The notes beneath the pieces were generated by a model. The model saw only the letters and a program-made list of their open reading frames with translations, was not told the origin of the DNA and did no database searches. A stretch of DNA of 64,000 nt from Gigaspora rosea (taxonomy: Eukaryota > Glomeromycota > Glomeromycetes > Diversisporales > Gigasporaceae): contig QKWP01000660.1 in the NCBI GenBank assembly GCA_003550325.1, positions 184,821 through 248,820 on the forward strand, written 5' to 3'. Shown here piece by piece: positions 49,937 through 60,415 of this stretch. The position numbers and the translations under genes are program-made. The first letter of the stretch is position 1, and every line of letters starts with the position of its first letter.

Positions 49937-51426
49937 TGGAACTGTGATTCGATAGGTTTTTTTACAATTTCTTTGGCAAGTTTTTTGTAGTTTTTTCATA
50001 AATTTATCATTTTTAGTTGAGTTTACAATAGGTTTTTCATTGGTTTTCATGTATCTCTATGGCATTTGTATAGTGGTTTCTTTACGGTATCACAGTGTCT
50101 CTATAGTAATCGATCAAAAATAGGATTAGAATTAAAAATTAGGTTTGAATTAGTGTTTATTGAAAATAGGGTTGAGGGTTAGAAATTGAATTTAGATTGG
50201 ATTAGTATTTTAGTTGAAATAGGGTTAGAATTAAAGTATTAGTTCGAATTGGTTAAAAATAGAGTCAGAGTTAAGTATTGGTTAGGATTGATGTTTTAGC
50301 TAAAAATCAGGTAAGAATTAGTACGCATTACAGTAAATTAAAAAAAAATAATAATAATTGTTTTTTTTTTTAATGTTAAAGGTGAGACCATGCTTTTATC
50401 TTTATTAGATTTAATAGAAACTTTTACAGACAAAAACTTTCATTACTTAAATCTATTGTTAAGAGTAAAAACTCAGACATATATCTAAATGTATTTAAAT
50501 ACTTATCTGCGGCCTAAACCTAAAATAATAATAATTGTATTAGTACTATATATAATTAATTGTATATAAATTATGTGATATAAGTATATATCATATATGC
50601 ATATATATCTATATTATAATATATATTACATAATCAGATACATAGATATAAACCCTATTAATAGTCTGTGCAGATTTGTATTGATCTAATAATTTGCGCA
50701 GATTTCTAAAAAATTTTTCTTTGCAGACCATCAGTGCAGATTTTTAATAATTGATTTTTAAAAAAATCTGTGCAGATCTGAAAATTATGTTTTTTCTAAA
50801 AATAATGCATAAACTTAGTTACAACCTATATAAATCTAGATGTAATGATTTAATTTTTAGCAAATTAGGCTAAATTTGTATGTAATAATTGAATTTTTAG
50901 CAAATTTACATGATTTTAGGTGTAGCAAAAACCTTCAAATTTATGCAGATCCTTTATGATCTATATTAGAGATGTCTGGGTTTCATCTAGTATGTTCTTG
51001 CAAAGTGCCAGAGAAGTTAAAGCTAGTGTTCTTGTAAAGTACCAGAAAAGGCACAAATTTCAAAGAAGTTAGGAATAAATAAAATATATAAAAATTTAAA
51101 TAAAAAACAAAAAATATAAGCAAACTAATAAAAAAATAAATGAACTCCAAATCTTCATTTCTCTAAAGTAAGAGTTCGCATTCTTGCAAATTCAAGATTG
51201 CAAAAACTGAGTTAATGTTCTTGCAAAATGCCTAAAAAGTAGTAAAGTGCTGAAAAAGTCTGAGTTGGTTTTCTTGCAAAATGCCAGGAAGTAAAGGTTC
51301 TTTTCTTGTATAGTAATAGAATAAAATAAATTAATAAAACAATTTAAAAAAACCAAAAACCAAAAAACAAAAACAAATTATATCAAACAAAAAAATAAAT
51401 AAAGTCCTAACTAAACTTTTATTTCT

Positions 51427-52287
51427 TTAATTGATAATCTGCCTATCAACTGGAGAATAGGCAAAATGTAGTGTGCTTCCGTCTAAAAATTTTTTTACTA
51501 AGTTAATAATACATGTTCACTAATTAAAAGTTGTAGAGCTTATCGAGACACATCTAATGGTAGTAGATTATCCAAATTGGCCTAGTAGATAGCGAAATAT
51601 CATCAAAAATGATTGGCTAACTTGACCGAAATTACATATGAAAATCACTATAGGCAAAATGTGAAGTGCTCCTATTTAAAACTTTTTTTTTACCAAGTTA
51701 ATGATATATGCCCACTAATTAAAAGTTGTAGAGCTTGTTGTCGAGATGCATTTAACGGTAGTCAGATCATCCAAATTGGCCCAGTGGATGGCGAGATATT
51801 ATTGAAAAATGATTGACTGACTATATAAAATCTCTATGTAAACAATGTTTGTTTACATAGAGATTTTATATAGTTGGCCAATCATTTTTTGACAATATCT
51901 TGCTATCCGCTAGGCCGATTTGGATGATTTAACTACTGTTAGATGCATCTCAATGAGCTCTACAACTTTTAATTAGTGGGCATATATTGTTAACTTAGTA
52001 AAAAAAAGTTTTAGATGGAAGCATGCCACATTTCGCCTATAGTGATTTTCATATGTAATTTCTAGCACAGATTTTTATATAGTTAGCCAATCGTTTTTTG
52101 ATGATATCTTGCCATCTACTGGGCTGATTTGGATGATCTAACTACAGTTAGATGCGTCTCGATGAGCTATACAACTTTTAATTAGTGGATATGTATTATT
52201 AATTTAGTAAGAAAAAAATTTTAGATAGAAACATGCCATATTTCACCTATGCTCCAGTTGATAGATAGATTATCAATTAAAAAAGCA
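51427..52287. repeat. Nested four-arm fold-back element, 860 bp
   Basis: Outer ends TTAATTGATAATCTGCCTATC and GATAGATTATCAATTAA are inverted. Each half contains two successive copies of an arm module (ACTAATTAAAAGTTGTAGAG, AAATTGGCC, AATGATTGGCT). The innermost hairpin, AAAATCTCTATGTAAACA, is centred near 51846. Arm modules match the fold-back at 42646. Confidence 0.75.
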
Positions 52288-52715
52288 TTCTTAGAAATTT
52301 AGAAATTGCTAAAGAAATCAGTTATGTGTTCTTGCAAAGTGTCAATAGTTTGGGTTGGCTTGTGCAAGGTTTTAAAAAGTTGGTTGTTTTTTTGCAAAGA
52401 TATTTTTATAACGTGCCAAAATAAAAATAAAATAAAATAAAATAAAAATAAATAAATAAAAAAATAAAATAGTCAAAATTAAAACAAAAATAATAAATTG
52501 AAATCAAAAAATGAAACAAAAACAAAAAAAGCAAAAAAACAAAATAGAAGATCTAATTATAAACAAAAGATCTAATCTAATTTTGTAGTACAGAATTTGA
52601 ACATTATCGAACTATTTTAAAAAATTAGTTCAATATGTGATCCAGGTTACAGATTTACTGATCCAGCTTGGTTTTCTAGTCCTAAATATTTAGAAAGAAG
52701 TTCGAAATATTTTAA

Positions 52716-53230
52716 GGGTAGGGGGTACATTGATCATTTATCATATGATTTTCATGGTACAATGAGATTTAATAGAAATTGAAAATGTGCTACTAATAAA
52801 ACTTTTTATAGTTGCAACCAAATTTGACTAAAATTTTATAATATATAGAATAAAACGCACATTTTATAATAGTAAAATTTTGATATAGTATATATTTAAA
52901 AAAATTATACTTCTATATATAATAAAGTTTCCTCCAGTTGGCTCAAATTTCCCCAAGTTACACAAAATAATTAATTTTGATTGGTCGATATCATATGATT
53001 ATCATACAATTTTGTAAACAACTTTCGACACCTAAAGTTTAAATCTTTATAACTTGATGAATATTCAACCAATTTTGATAATTTTACTGTTTTTAGAATC
53101 GCAAAAACCTGTTCTATGATTTTATTTAATAATTTAAATGATTTGCTTAAAAAAAATTATACTAAACTTTAAAAAGAAAAAATCGACACCACAAAAATCA
53201 TATGATAAATGATCTATGTACCCCCTACCC
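52716..53230. mobile_element. TTAA-flanked TIR element, 515 bp
   Basis: Inverted ends of over 40 bases start GGGTAGGGGGTACATTGATC and, right inward, GGGTAGGGGGTACATAGATC. TTAA flanks both sides. TTAA duplication suggests piggyBac, though the GGG..CCC ends are not the usual CCY..RGG form. No gene. Confidence 0.68.
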
Positions 53231-53234
53231 TTAA

Positions 53235-53867
53235 ATCATTTTCAAAATATTTTAAAATTACTTTCAAAATATTTTGAAAATTTGATATTTTGAAATATTT
53301 CAAAATATATTACAAAATATTTTGCTTATATTACAGTTTGTAAGACTTACATAAGATTATGCTATAATAAATTTGCTAATGTACTATTAAGCATATAAAA
53401 TTACTTCTTTATAAGTATATTTCTTTATAAGAACACTTCTTATCAGTTCCAATAGTGTAATTATATAGGAGTGTAACTGTATTTATAAATATTTATAATA
53501 TTTATATAATTTATGAATATTTATAATATTCATAAAGAGTATTGTTATTTACAGCATAGATTTGCTATTTGTACAATAAATTTTGTGTAGTGTTAGATCA
53601 TTCATCAACTTTTTTTATTTGTACTACTGTATAAACTATATATTGTACCAATAAAAACACCTCTTTATAAGGTTTTTTAATTATTGTATAACCTTAAATC
53701 TTTTAAATATTGTACTAATAAAAACTTCTTTTTTTGTAGATTAACATGTATAGGTACAGAATAAGATTTTTTAATTTTTATATAACCTTGGTCTTTTTTA
53801 ATATTGTACTAATAAAAACTTCTTTTTTATTATAGATTAACAACATGTAAGAGTTTAGAAAAGAATC
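53235..53867. other. AT-rich spacer
   Basis: Holds TTTATAATATTTATGAAT repeats inverted relative to 45380-45650, and three spaced ACTAATAAAAACTTCTTTTT-type repeats at 53710-53830. No gene. Confidence 0.45.
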
Positions 53868-54164
53868 AGGACCCCAAACATATAGTACAGAGATCATACG
53901 TTACACATTTTTGCAAAAACCCCCAAAATTTGATAAGCAAAAAAAACAGTTTTTGGCAATTATCTTGGCATTCAGTAGTCCAATTTGAATAAACTTTTTT
54001 TTAAAATAAAGCTCTTAGTGAGCGCATTTAACAAAAAAAGTTCATTCAATTCTGGTTACTGAATTAGAAGTTATTTAAGTAAATAGATTTTGTCATTTTA
54101 AACAAATTAGGTCAAAATTGGCCAAAATCCAGTTATGACCTATATGAGAGATGTTCGGGGTCCT
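53868..54164. mobile_element. hAT-type MITE (AGGACCC family)
   Basis: Ends AGGACCCCAAACATATAGTA and, right inward, AGGACCCCGAACATCTCTCA. Flanks AAAGAATC and AGAGAATC agree in seven of eight bases. It is an inverted copy of the element at 41016-41313 along its whole length. Confidence 0.86.
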
Positions 54165-55085
54165 AGAGAATCTAACAAATTTGTTTAATCTTAAACCTTT
54201 TTAATGTTGCATTAATAAAAACCTTTTTTTGTAGATTAATATACATATAGAGGTGCAGAATAAGTTTTTTTGCTATTTTTGTATAATTTTGGGCCTTTTT
54301 AATATTGCACAATAACTATAGTGTAAATAGTAGTACTCTTTATGTATATTTATAATACTATAGAACATTCCAGAACTAATATGCATAGTAAACAGATTTG
54401 TATCAGTATTAAAAGGTTAGGCCATGACATATATTACATAATATAATTTTATTATAGAGCTACTCCCCTCCCCCTTACATAAGATCTATTGGCCAATCAA
54501 ATTGTATAATTAGTCTTATGTAAAAATTTTTTGACACCCTCTCCTCTAGGATATTACATAATATCTGTCACCCCTTATCAGATTTGAAAATATTATAAAC
54601 TATTAGATTTATATATCAGAAACCACCTGGTAGATTAATTTTTTATCAAATCTGACAGGTTATCAATTTTACAGAATTGGTTTTGAATGTTTATTTTTTT
54701 TTTTGTTAATAATCCTGCCTTTATTATATATTGGATGTGGTGATTTTACACCTATAGATATTTCTGCCTATAATCCTCCAATTTTAACAATAAAGACTCG
54801 ACTGGTTACCGAAGTACCTATCCGCGATTATTGCAACAACAATTTATCTCCCTAGAGGGCCTCCAACTTTCTGGAGGTTCCGTCTCTAGTTCACCGATTG
54901 GAAGTTTTGAAAGTTTAACAGTTTTACAAATATTTATAATAGTTATGAATATTTATAATATTTATAAATATTCATAAATATTTATAAATATTTATAATAT
55001 TTATAATTATTAATATTTATAAATATTCTAAATATTTATAAATATTTATGAATATTTATAATATTTATTAATATTCAAAAATATT
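54165..55085. repeat. Spacer with AT-rich tandem array
   Basis: 54933-55085 is a run of ATTTATAAATATTCATAAAT-like units. 54740-54900 is less AT-rich and contains TCGACTGGTTACCGAAGTACC, possibly a retroelement relic. No gene. Confidence 0.5.
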
Positions 55086-55102
55086 AGATATATTTGAATA
55101 TA

Positions 55103-55407
55103 CTCTGACTCTAACAACTGCCCACCAAAAGGTCAAGCCCATCGCAAAATTAGCATTTGGTCCACAACATGGATCAAATACAGTACCCCAACAAACAATA
55201 TTCTAACTATTTAAATCTAGGTGAGTCTTGACCACTCTAGTAGGTTTAGGTCGCAGATAAACTAGTCTGAGCTTCTATTCGTGTATGTAATTTATAGTAT
55301 ATGTATTTGTCATTGTACAATTTAAGTTGTTTATATATTTTATGTAACTACTTATATAAATTACCCAATAAAGATATAAGCAAGGCCTCATCTTAAAAAA
55401 AAAAAGA
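55103..55407 (+). mobile_element. Short 5'-truncated LINE 3' end with 17-bp TSD
   Basis: A block with balanced composition ends CCCAATAAAGATATAAGC.. and an A-run at 55395-55405. AGATATATTTGAATATA at 55086-55102 and AGATATATTCGAATATA at 55408-55424 flank it with one mismatch. Only the 3' untranslated part was copied. Confidence 0.72.
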
Positions 55408-55424
55408 AGATATATTCGAATATA

Positions 55425-55949
55425 TTAGTTATCTGATATATTATATATAAATTTTTTGTATATAAAATTTTAATAAAATATATGCAAACAAAACACTAAT
55501 AATTAAATATACATTGTTGAAAATTGTACAAAATAATTCGTGGTAACCACAAAGCTATCAAATACAAGATTAGTATAAAAAATGAATAAATAAGAATAAA
55601 ATTTTTTTATTTAATAATAAACAGATCTGTAATCAGTAGTTTAAATTTACAAATTTTATGCCATTAAAAAAACAATATATATATTATTTTTTTAATTGAA
55701 AAATGACATACACTGATTAATAATTAACAGAATTTAAAAATGAAGTGTAGCATAACCACACATATTTTAATATCCACTTCACTATAAAAAAAAGGTCTCT
55801 GAGTGGTTCAGAAAATTCTGAAATTATCTAATTTTTGTTCAGAAAATTGACTTCATTTCGAACATTTTAAAATGTTTAATGGTTGTACATGTTATAATGA
55901 ATTATTTTTATTTATTTTATTTATGTTGTAAATATTTTTAAATCATGTA
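55425..55949. other. AT-rich spacer
   Basis: No gene recognised. Confidence 0.4.
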
Positions 55950-56015
55950 AGGTGGATATGGGTATATGGCGCACTACCAATTATGACGCACACGTGATAT
56001 CTTGTGATCCAGTAA

Positions 56016-58674
56016 CAGAGACCCGTAAAAATTTATTTGTATTATGCCAGATCTTTATTTGCGTTATTGTAAAAATTTGGATTAATTTGTAATTAATAGG
56101 CAAATTTGCATTAATTTGCAAAATAATTTTTATTATATCTAAATTTATTATTTGTTATTAAAATACATCATGGTAAGAATTTTTAAAGATTCCTCACTTA
56201 AGTTATATCATTTGTCTTGTAAAATATTATTATATGCTGAAAAGCTACGCTCAGCACTACATGAAGAAATAGGTAGCCAAATATAATCTAATGCGATTGA
56301 ACTTAAAAGAGGTAATGTTGATGAGATTTTTTTCCAAAAAAAGTCTAAATTATTGTAATCTTCATTAATTAAATTTAAGTTGCAATATAAAGACCATTCT
56401 TGAAGTAAAGCAACAGAAGGATTTGTTAATTCAAAAATTTGTTCAGAATATTTAAAAATATCACGATTATTAATTGATAATTGAGGAAAACAGGGATCAA
56501 AAATACGTGAAGCTTTAAAAAGAGGACGTGAAGGATGGTTCAAAAAATGATCATCAAATTTTTGTTTTGCAATTTTAAAAGATGTTTGAAAAACCTCATT
56601 AAAAACAGAAGGATCTGTATTAAATTTTTGAATAATATCAGTAATAGGTTTTCTATAATTAGTATTTAAAATACTATTACTTAAAAAAAGTTCTAATTGT
56701 TCGATTCTTCCTTCAATTAATGGAAATACTGGTTCTGATTCTTTTTGAAAAAAATCAAGATGATTGATAAATTCAGATCCATATGATTTTAAAAAAATAA
56801 GATAAATTTCAACTAAACCATTATTATTTGAATTTTCAAATATATTGTTAATTGTTTCGACAGATTCATTTTTTTCATTTTGCTTTTCTTCTAAATAAAA
56901 ACCACGAATATATTCCAAATAATCAGAAATATAAAAAGCAAATTTTAGCCAGGAATTCCAACGAGTTGCATTTGGTAAAGGCATGAATCGAAGAGTTAAA
57001 ATTTTATCGTTATTAGATATATTATTATTTTCAGTAAGTCCATGTCGTTTTAAATAAAACATATATCGATTACGTCGGGCTTTAGAATATAAAAAAGACT
57101 TTTTAATTGCAGCTAATAATTGCTTAACAATATCGAAACTACTTAATGAAATCCAAGCATTACTAATTATTATAAATATATATTTATTAATAATTTAATT
57201 ATAACTTTGTGTAATTGAATATATAAAAGTTTAATTACCTTATCAAATTTATAATATGAGCGCCACAAGCATTATGTTTAATTTGGGGCATAATATTTAC
57301 TAAAATGTCACGAACACATTTCTTCATATAGGCAGCTGAGTCTGATGCTATAAGCTTTGGTGCTGTAAAAGGAATTGCCCACTCAGTTATTAAACGAATA
57401 ATAAGCTGTCCTATTGTAACATTATTTACTGATTCTACAGGAAAATCTACAGATATTAACTTAGTAACTCCACGATAACTAAATAAAGTATTTATTACAC
57501 TTCTTGAACATGCATCTGTAGTTTCGTCAATAATAATTGATACACATTTTCCTGCAAATTCTTCTTTAAGTAGTTGATACTGTGTTTGAAAAATTTTTGG
57601 TAAATACTGCCGTCGTAAAGTATCAGCTGATGGAATTGCTCCACCTTCAGTGCAATACATTTGTAAAAATCCACGAAATTTATCCAATTTTTCTATAGGT
57701 ATATCAGCACTAATCCATGCTGTTAATAAATTGTCAATGATATAATTTTTACGCTCATTTGCTTTTATTACACTTTCTAAAGTTTGTTGTCTATCAGTAC
57801 GTTGAAAATTTTGATATGTTCTTTTTGCTCTTTGATGAACTTCACTATCACGATGAGATTTAATAAAAGTAATATTAATAAAATTAACACTATGGTTGCA
57901 AAAGCGACACATAAGAAGATTATTTTCTGAGTAAAAGTCTTCTGGAAAATCTCTTGCTCGAGAAACTGCTGTTATAGTTTTTGTTCGCATTTTTTTAAAT
58001 TATAACAAGGTAATGTAAAATAAAACAAATTATCACTTGGTAATTATATATATACGTATATATTATATTAATTATAATAAACCGTTTTATTATATCAAAT
58101 TATTATAGTAAGCACTACTATCGCTATAAATTTTTAATTAGTATATACGATTAAATGCAAGATTTTTAAACTCACGAAATTCAATGACTATACTGATTTA
58201 AAAATGACAATAAGCTTTATAAATGAATACAATTTTCTTTATAAAATGTATTATGATTTTACATGTATCCTTTCTTGAATATTTCGCTTTTAGATTAATT
58301 AAATTTCTCTTTTTTTTATCATGGGCTTTAATTACTTTTTTTAGTTTAACGCTAAAAAACTGTACTTTTTAATAATTTAATTAAATAACAAATAAGGTTT
58401 AGTCTCTACAATATCTGTAAGTATTATTCTAAAGTATTCTTATCGTTATTAAAGCTTATTCGATAATCAATTCTTCGAAATTATTTAAACAAACTACATA
58501 TTTGTGTAGCCAATTTTGATTGGTAGTAATTGGCCATTAGCCAATCAAAATTTGTATTTATGTTACACCAAATCATGTGAATTATACTTCGTAAAAATTT
58601 GCATTAATTTGTTTTATCACTATAAATTTGCATTAATTTGCATTAATTTATATTAAAATTTTTACGGGTCCCTG
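56016..58674. mobile_element. hAT transposon, 2,659 bp, TSD TCCAGTAA
   Basis: Ends CAGAGACCCGTAAAAATTT and, right inward, CAGGGACCCGTAAAAATTT (18 of 19 identical). The 8-bp duplication TCCAGTAA is exact at 56008-56015 and 58675-58682. Subterminal copies of GCATTAATTTG occur near both ends, as expected for transposase-binding sites. One transposase gene on the minus strand fills most of it. Confidence 0.93.
56208..57990 (-). CDS. hAT transposase with internal TGA near the C-terminus
   Basis: Two exons, 57990-57239 and 57162-56208, joined by a 76-base GT-AG intron, give 568 residues. The N-terminus has a BED-like zinc pattern (CRFCNHSVNF..H..H). The catalytic region shows IIIDETTDACSRS, LIASDSAAYMKKCV and KHNACGAHIINLI. 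The C-terminal dimerisation domain has LPLLSSIALDYIWLPISSCS, then AERSFSAYNN. The stop TGA at 56208-56210 follows ILQDK, where hAT proteins normally have Arg or Lys. The frame then stays open for 20 more codons, SEESLKILTMMYF and a TAA, which match the usual hAT tail. So the gene probably carries a nonsense change (CGA or AGA to TGA) removing the last 20 or so residues. No other defect seen. Confidence 0.88.
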
Positions 58675-59375
58675 TCCAGTAATCAGAATCAGATTATTTT
58701 ACTACTATTTGATTTGTCTCGATGAGACGAATCAAATGGTAGTAAAATTATCCGATTCTGATTACTGGGTCACAAGATATTGATGTCTAAATAAATAAAT
58801 AAAATTTTTGATTTTTAAGCTTTAATAAAAACCTCATCGTAGAATGTTGATAGTGGCTTTTTTTATTAAGTAAATCGACCTTCGTTATTAAGACAATTTT
58901 CTTCATCATAAGAAATTCCACTTACCTCTAAATTTTCATAAAAATCGGATAATTTTTTACTAATAGTCATTTGTAAAAAAACTTATTGCGTCATAATAGA
59001 AGTCTTTTAAAATTTAATATTTTATTGCTTGTAACTTGTGAAGTGGTAGTTAGAATAAAATGATTTTGGTACCATTCAACTCGTCTCATTGAGACGAATC
59101 GAATAGTACCAAAATCGTTCGATTCTAATCACTAGATCATGATATATCACGTGTGCGTCATAATTGGTACACGTATAATAATTTGTTGATTTTTTAGCTT
59201 TTTTTTTAATTTGCAATATCGTGTGATCTAGTGATTAGAATTGAACGATTTTGGTACCGTTCGATTCGTCTTGGTGTGACGAATCGAATAATACCAAAAA
59301 CGTTCGATTCTGATCTTAGATCATGTGATACCGGCCATAAAAGTTAGCTGCGCCATAATACCCATACTCACCTTA

Positions 59376-60210
59376 TACAAAAGATTATCTTAGCGTGGCT
59401 TAGTGGCTTAGAATTAGAAAATTGCGAACACATGATAATTATCACGAGTATGCGACTGCTCCAAGCCCACAAATATTCCGCCACTTGCGTATACGTGGTA
59501 AAAATCGCGAATTCGTGGTAATAATCATGAATACATTCAAAATATCGCGAATATGTAATATTTCCACGTAACTCCCTAAAATGTATTTAAGACTTTTGAA
59601 TTCAATAAAGTAAAAATAAGTTCAACGTTCAGTTTAAAAATGCAATAATAATAAAAGTAAAACCCTTATCTTTTGAATTCGACTTTAACCTTAATAAATC
59701 TTGCGAGACTCAATTCGATGGACTGAATTGACTTGTAACTTAATATTGGCTTATTATAACTCAAATTCTGTGTGACATGTTTAGTTAATTCTTTTAAATT
59801 GTTCACATGGTTCAAGTTACCTTTGAACTTTGAATAAATCCCCGTGTCATGATTATTATATATTTAACACCTTTATATTGACCCTCTATCATTATAAAAA
59901 CTTTCCTTTTACAATTGCCTTATTCATCTCATCCCATAATCGGTTGGAGTTTAAATTGGCACTATTGTCTATATTGTTTTACCGCTCTCCCAATTCAACT
60001 GTTACAATGTTTTTATATGTATTTTATACATTTTTTTGCGCGATTTTCAAACAAAATTTTTAATCAAAAACTTTATTCTTACATCCCATGCAAACATCGA
60101 TGAAAACAATACAAACATAAACCGCTGTTCCATTCCGAATAATTCACAATAATTTAAGAATAAGCATTTTTTATAAGATTCATTACATTGATCAAAATTA
60201 TAAAACTTTC
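59376..60210. other. Spacer
   Basis: No convincing gene. 59440-59570 has irregular CGCGAAT/CGTGGTAAT motifs. Two overlapping short frames at 59830-60103 lack any family feature. Confidence 0.4.
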
Positions 60211-60218
60211 ATCACAAC

Positions 60219-60407
60219 CAGGGCTAAAATGACATATAATAAATTTCGGTCATCTAAAGCATCGTTCTTGGTACACAATTATTCAAAGAACAATAGCGAT
60301 ATTCTATAAGCTATCTAATACTATTTTTTAATATATTACTTTTAATTTAGATAGATCAAAAACAATATTTTAAAAGACCGAAATTTACTATATGCGTTTT
60401 AGCCCTA
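60219..60407. mobile_element. hAT-type MITE, 189 bp
   Basis: Ends CAGGGCTAAAATGACATATA and, right inward, TAGGGCTAAAACGCATATAG. Both continue to TAAATTTCGGTC. Flanks ATCACAAC (60211-60218) and ATCACGAC (60408-60415) agree in seven of eight bases. Confidence 0.82.
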
Positions 60408-60415
60408 ATCACGAC

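Larger units (their letters stand above)
48237..50985. mobile_element. 2.75-kb hAT-type non-autonomous element (AGGACCC family)
   Basis: Left end AGGACCCCGGACATCTATGA; right end, read inward, TGAAACCCAGACATCTCTAA, degraded. The flanks TCTAGTAC (48229-48236) and TCTAGTAT (50986-50993) agree in seven of eight bases, and LRR relic sequence lies on both sides. The interior has a long T-rich tract, a 75-base tandem duplication and TTAGAATTAGG-type repeats. No transposase. Confidence 0.62.
48180..52420 (-). pseudogene. Scattered RNI-type LRR relic split by two insertions
   Basis: The LRR signature GTTCTTGCAAAGTGCC, which reads as ALCKN on the minus strand, occurs at 48210, 50993-51050, 51180-51300 and 52330-52350. 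The blocks between are the 2.7-kb element at 48237-50985 and the fold-back at 51427-52287. No open frame remains. Confidence 0.55.
55950..59373. mobile_element. TA-flanked fold-back element carrying a nested hAT
   Basis: Ends AGGTGGATATGGGTATATGG and, right inward, AGGTGAGTATGGGTATTATG, flanked by TA. Without the nested hAT it is about 760 bases. It contains several hairpins of the form CGATTTTGGTACC..GACGAATCGAATAGTACC (58675-58780, 59039-59130, 59220-59330). ACCAATTATGACGCACACGTG on the left is inverted at about 59150. Confidence 0.72.

Noticed and set aside
59830..60103. Overlapping 77- and 62-codon ORFs
   Set aside because: Two frames over the same AT-rich DNA with hydrophobic composition and no splice partners.
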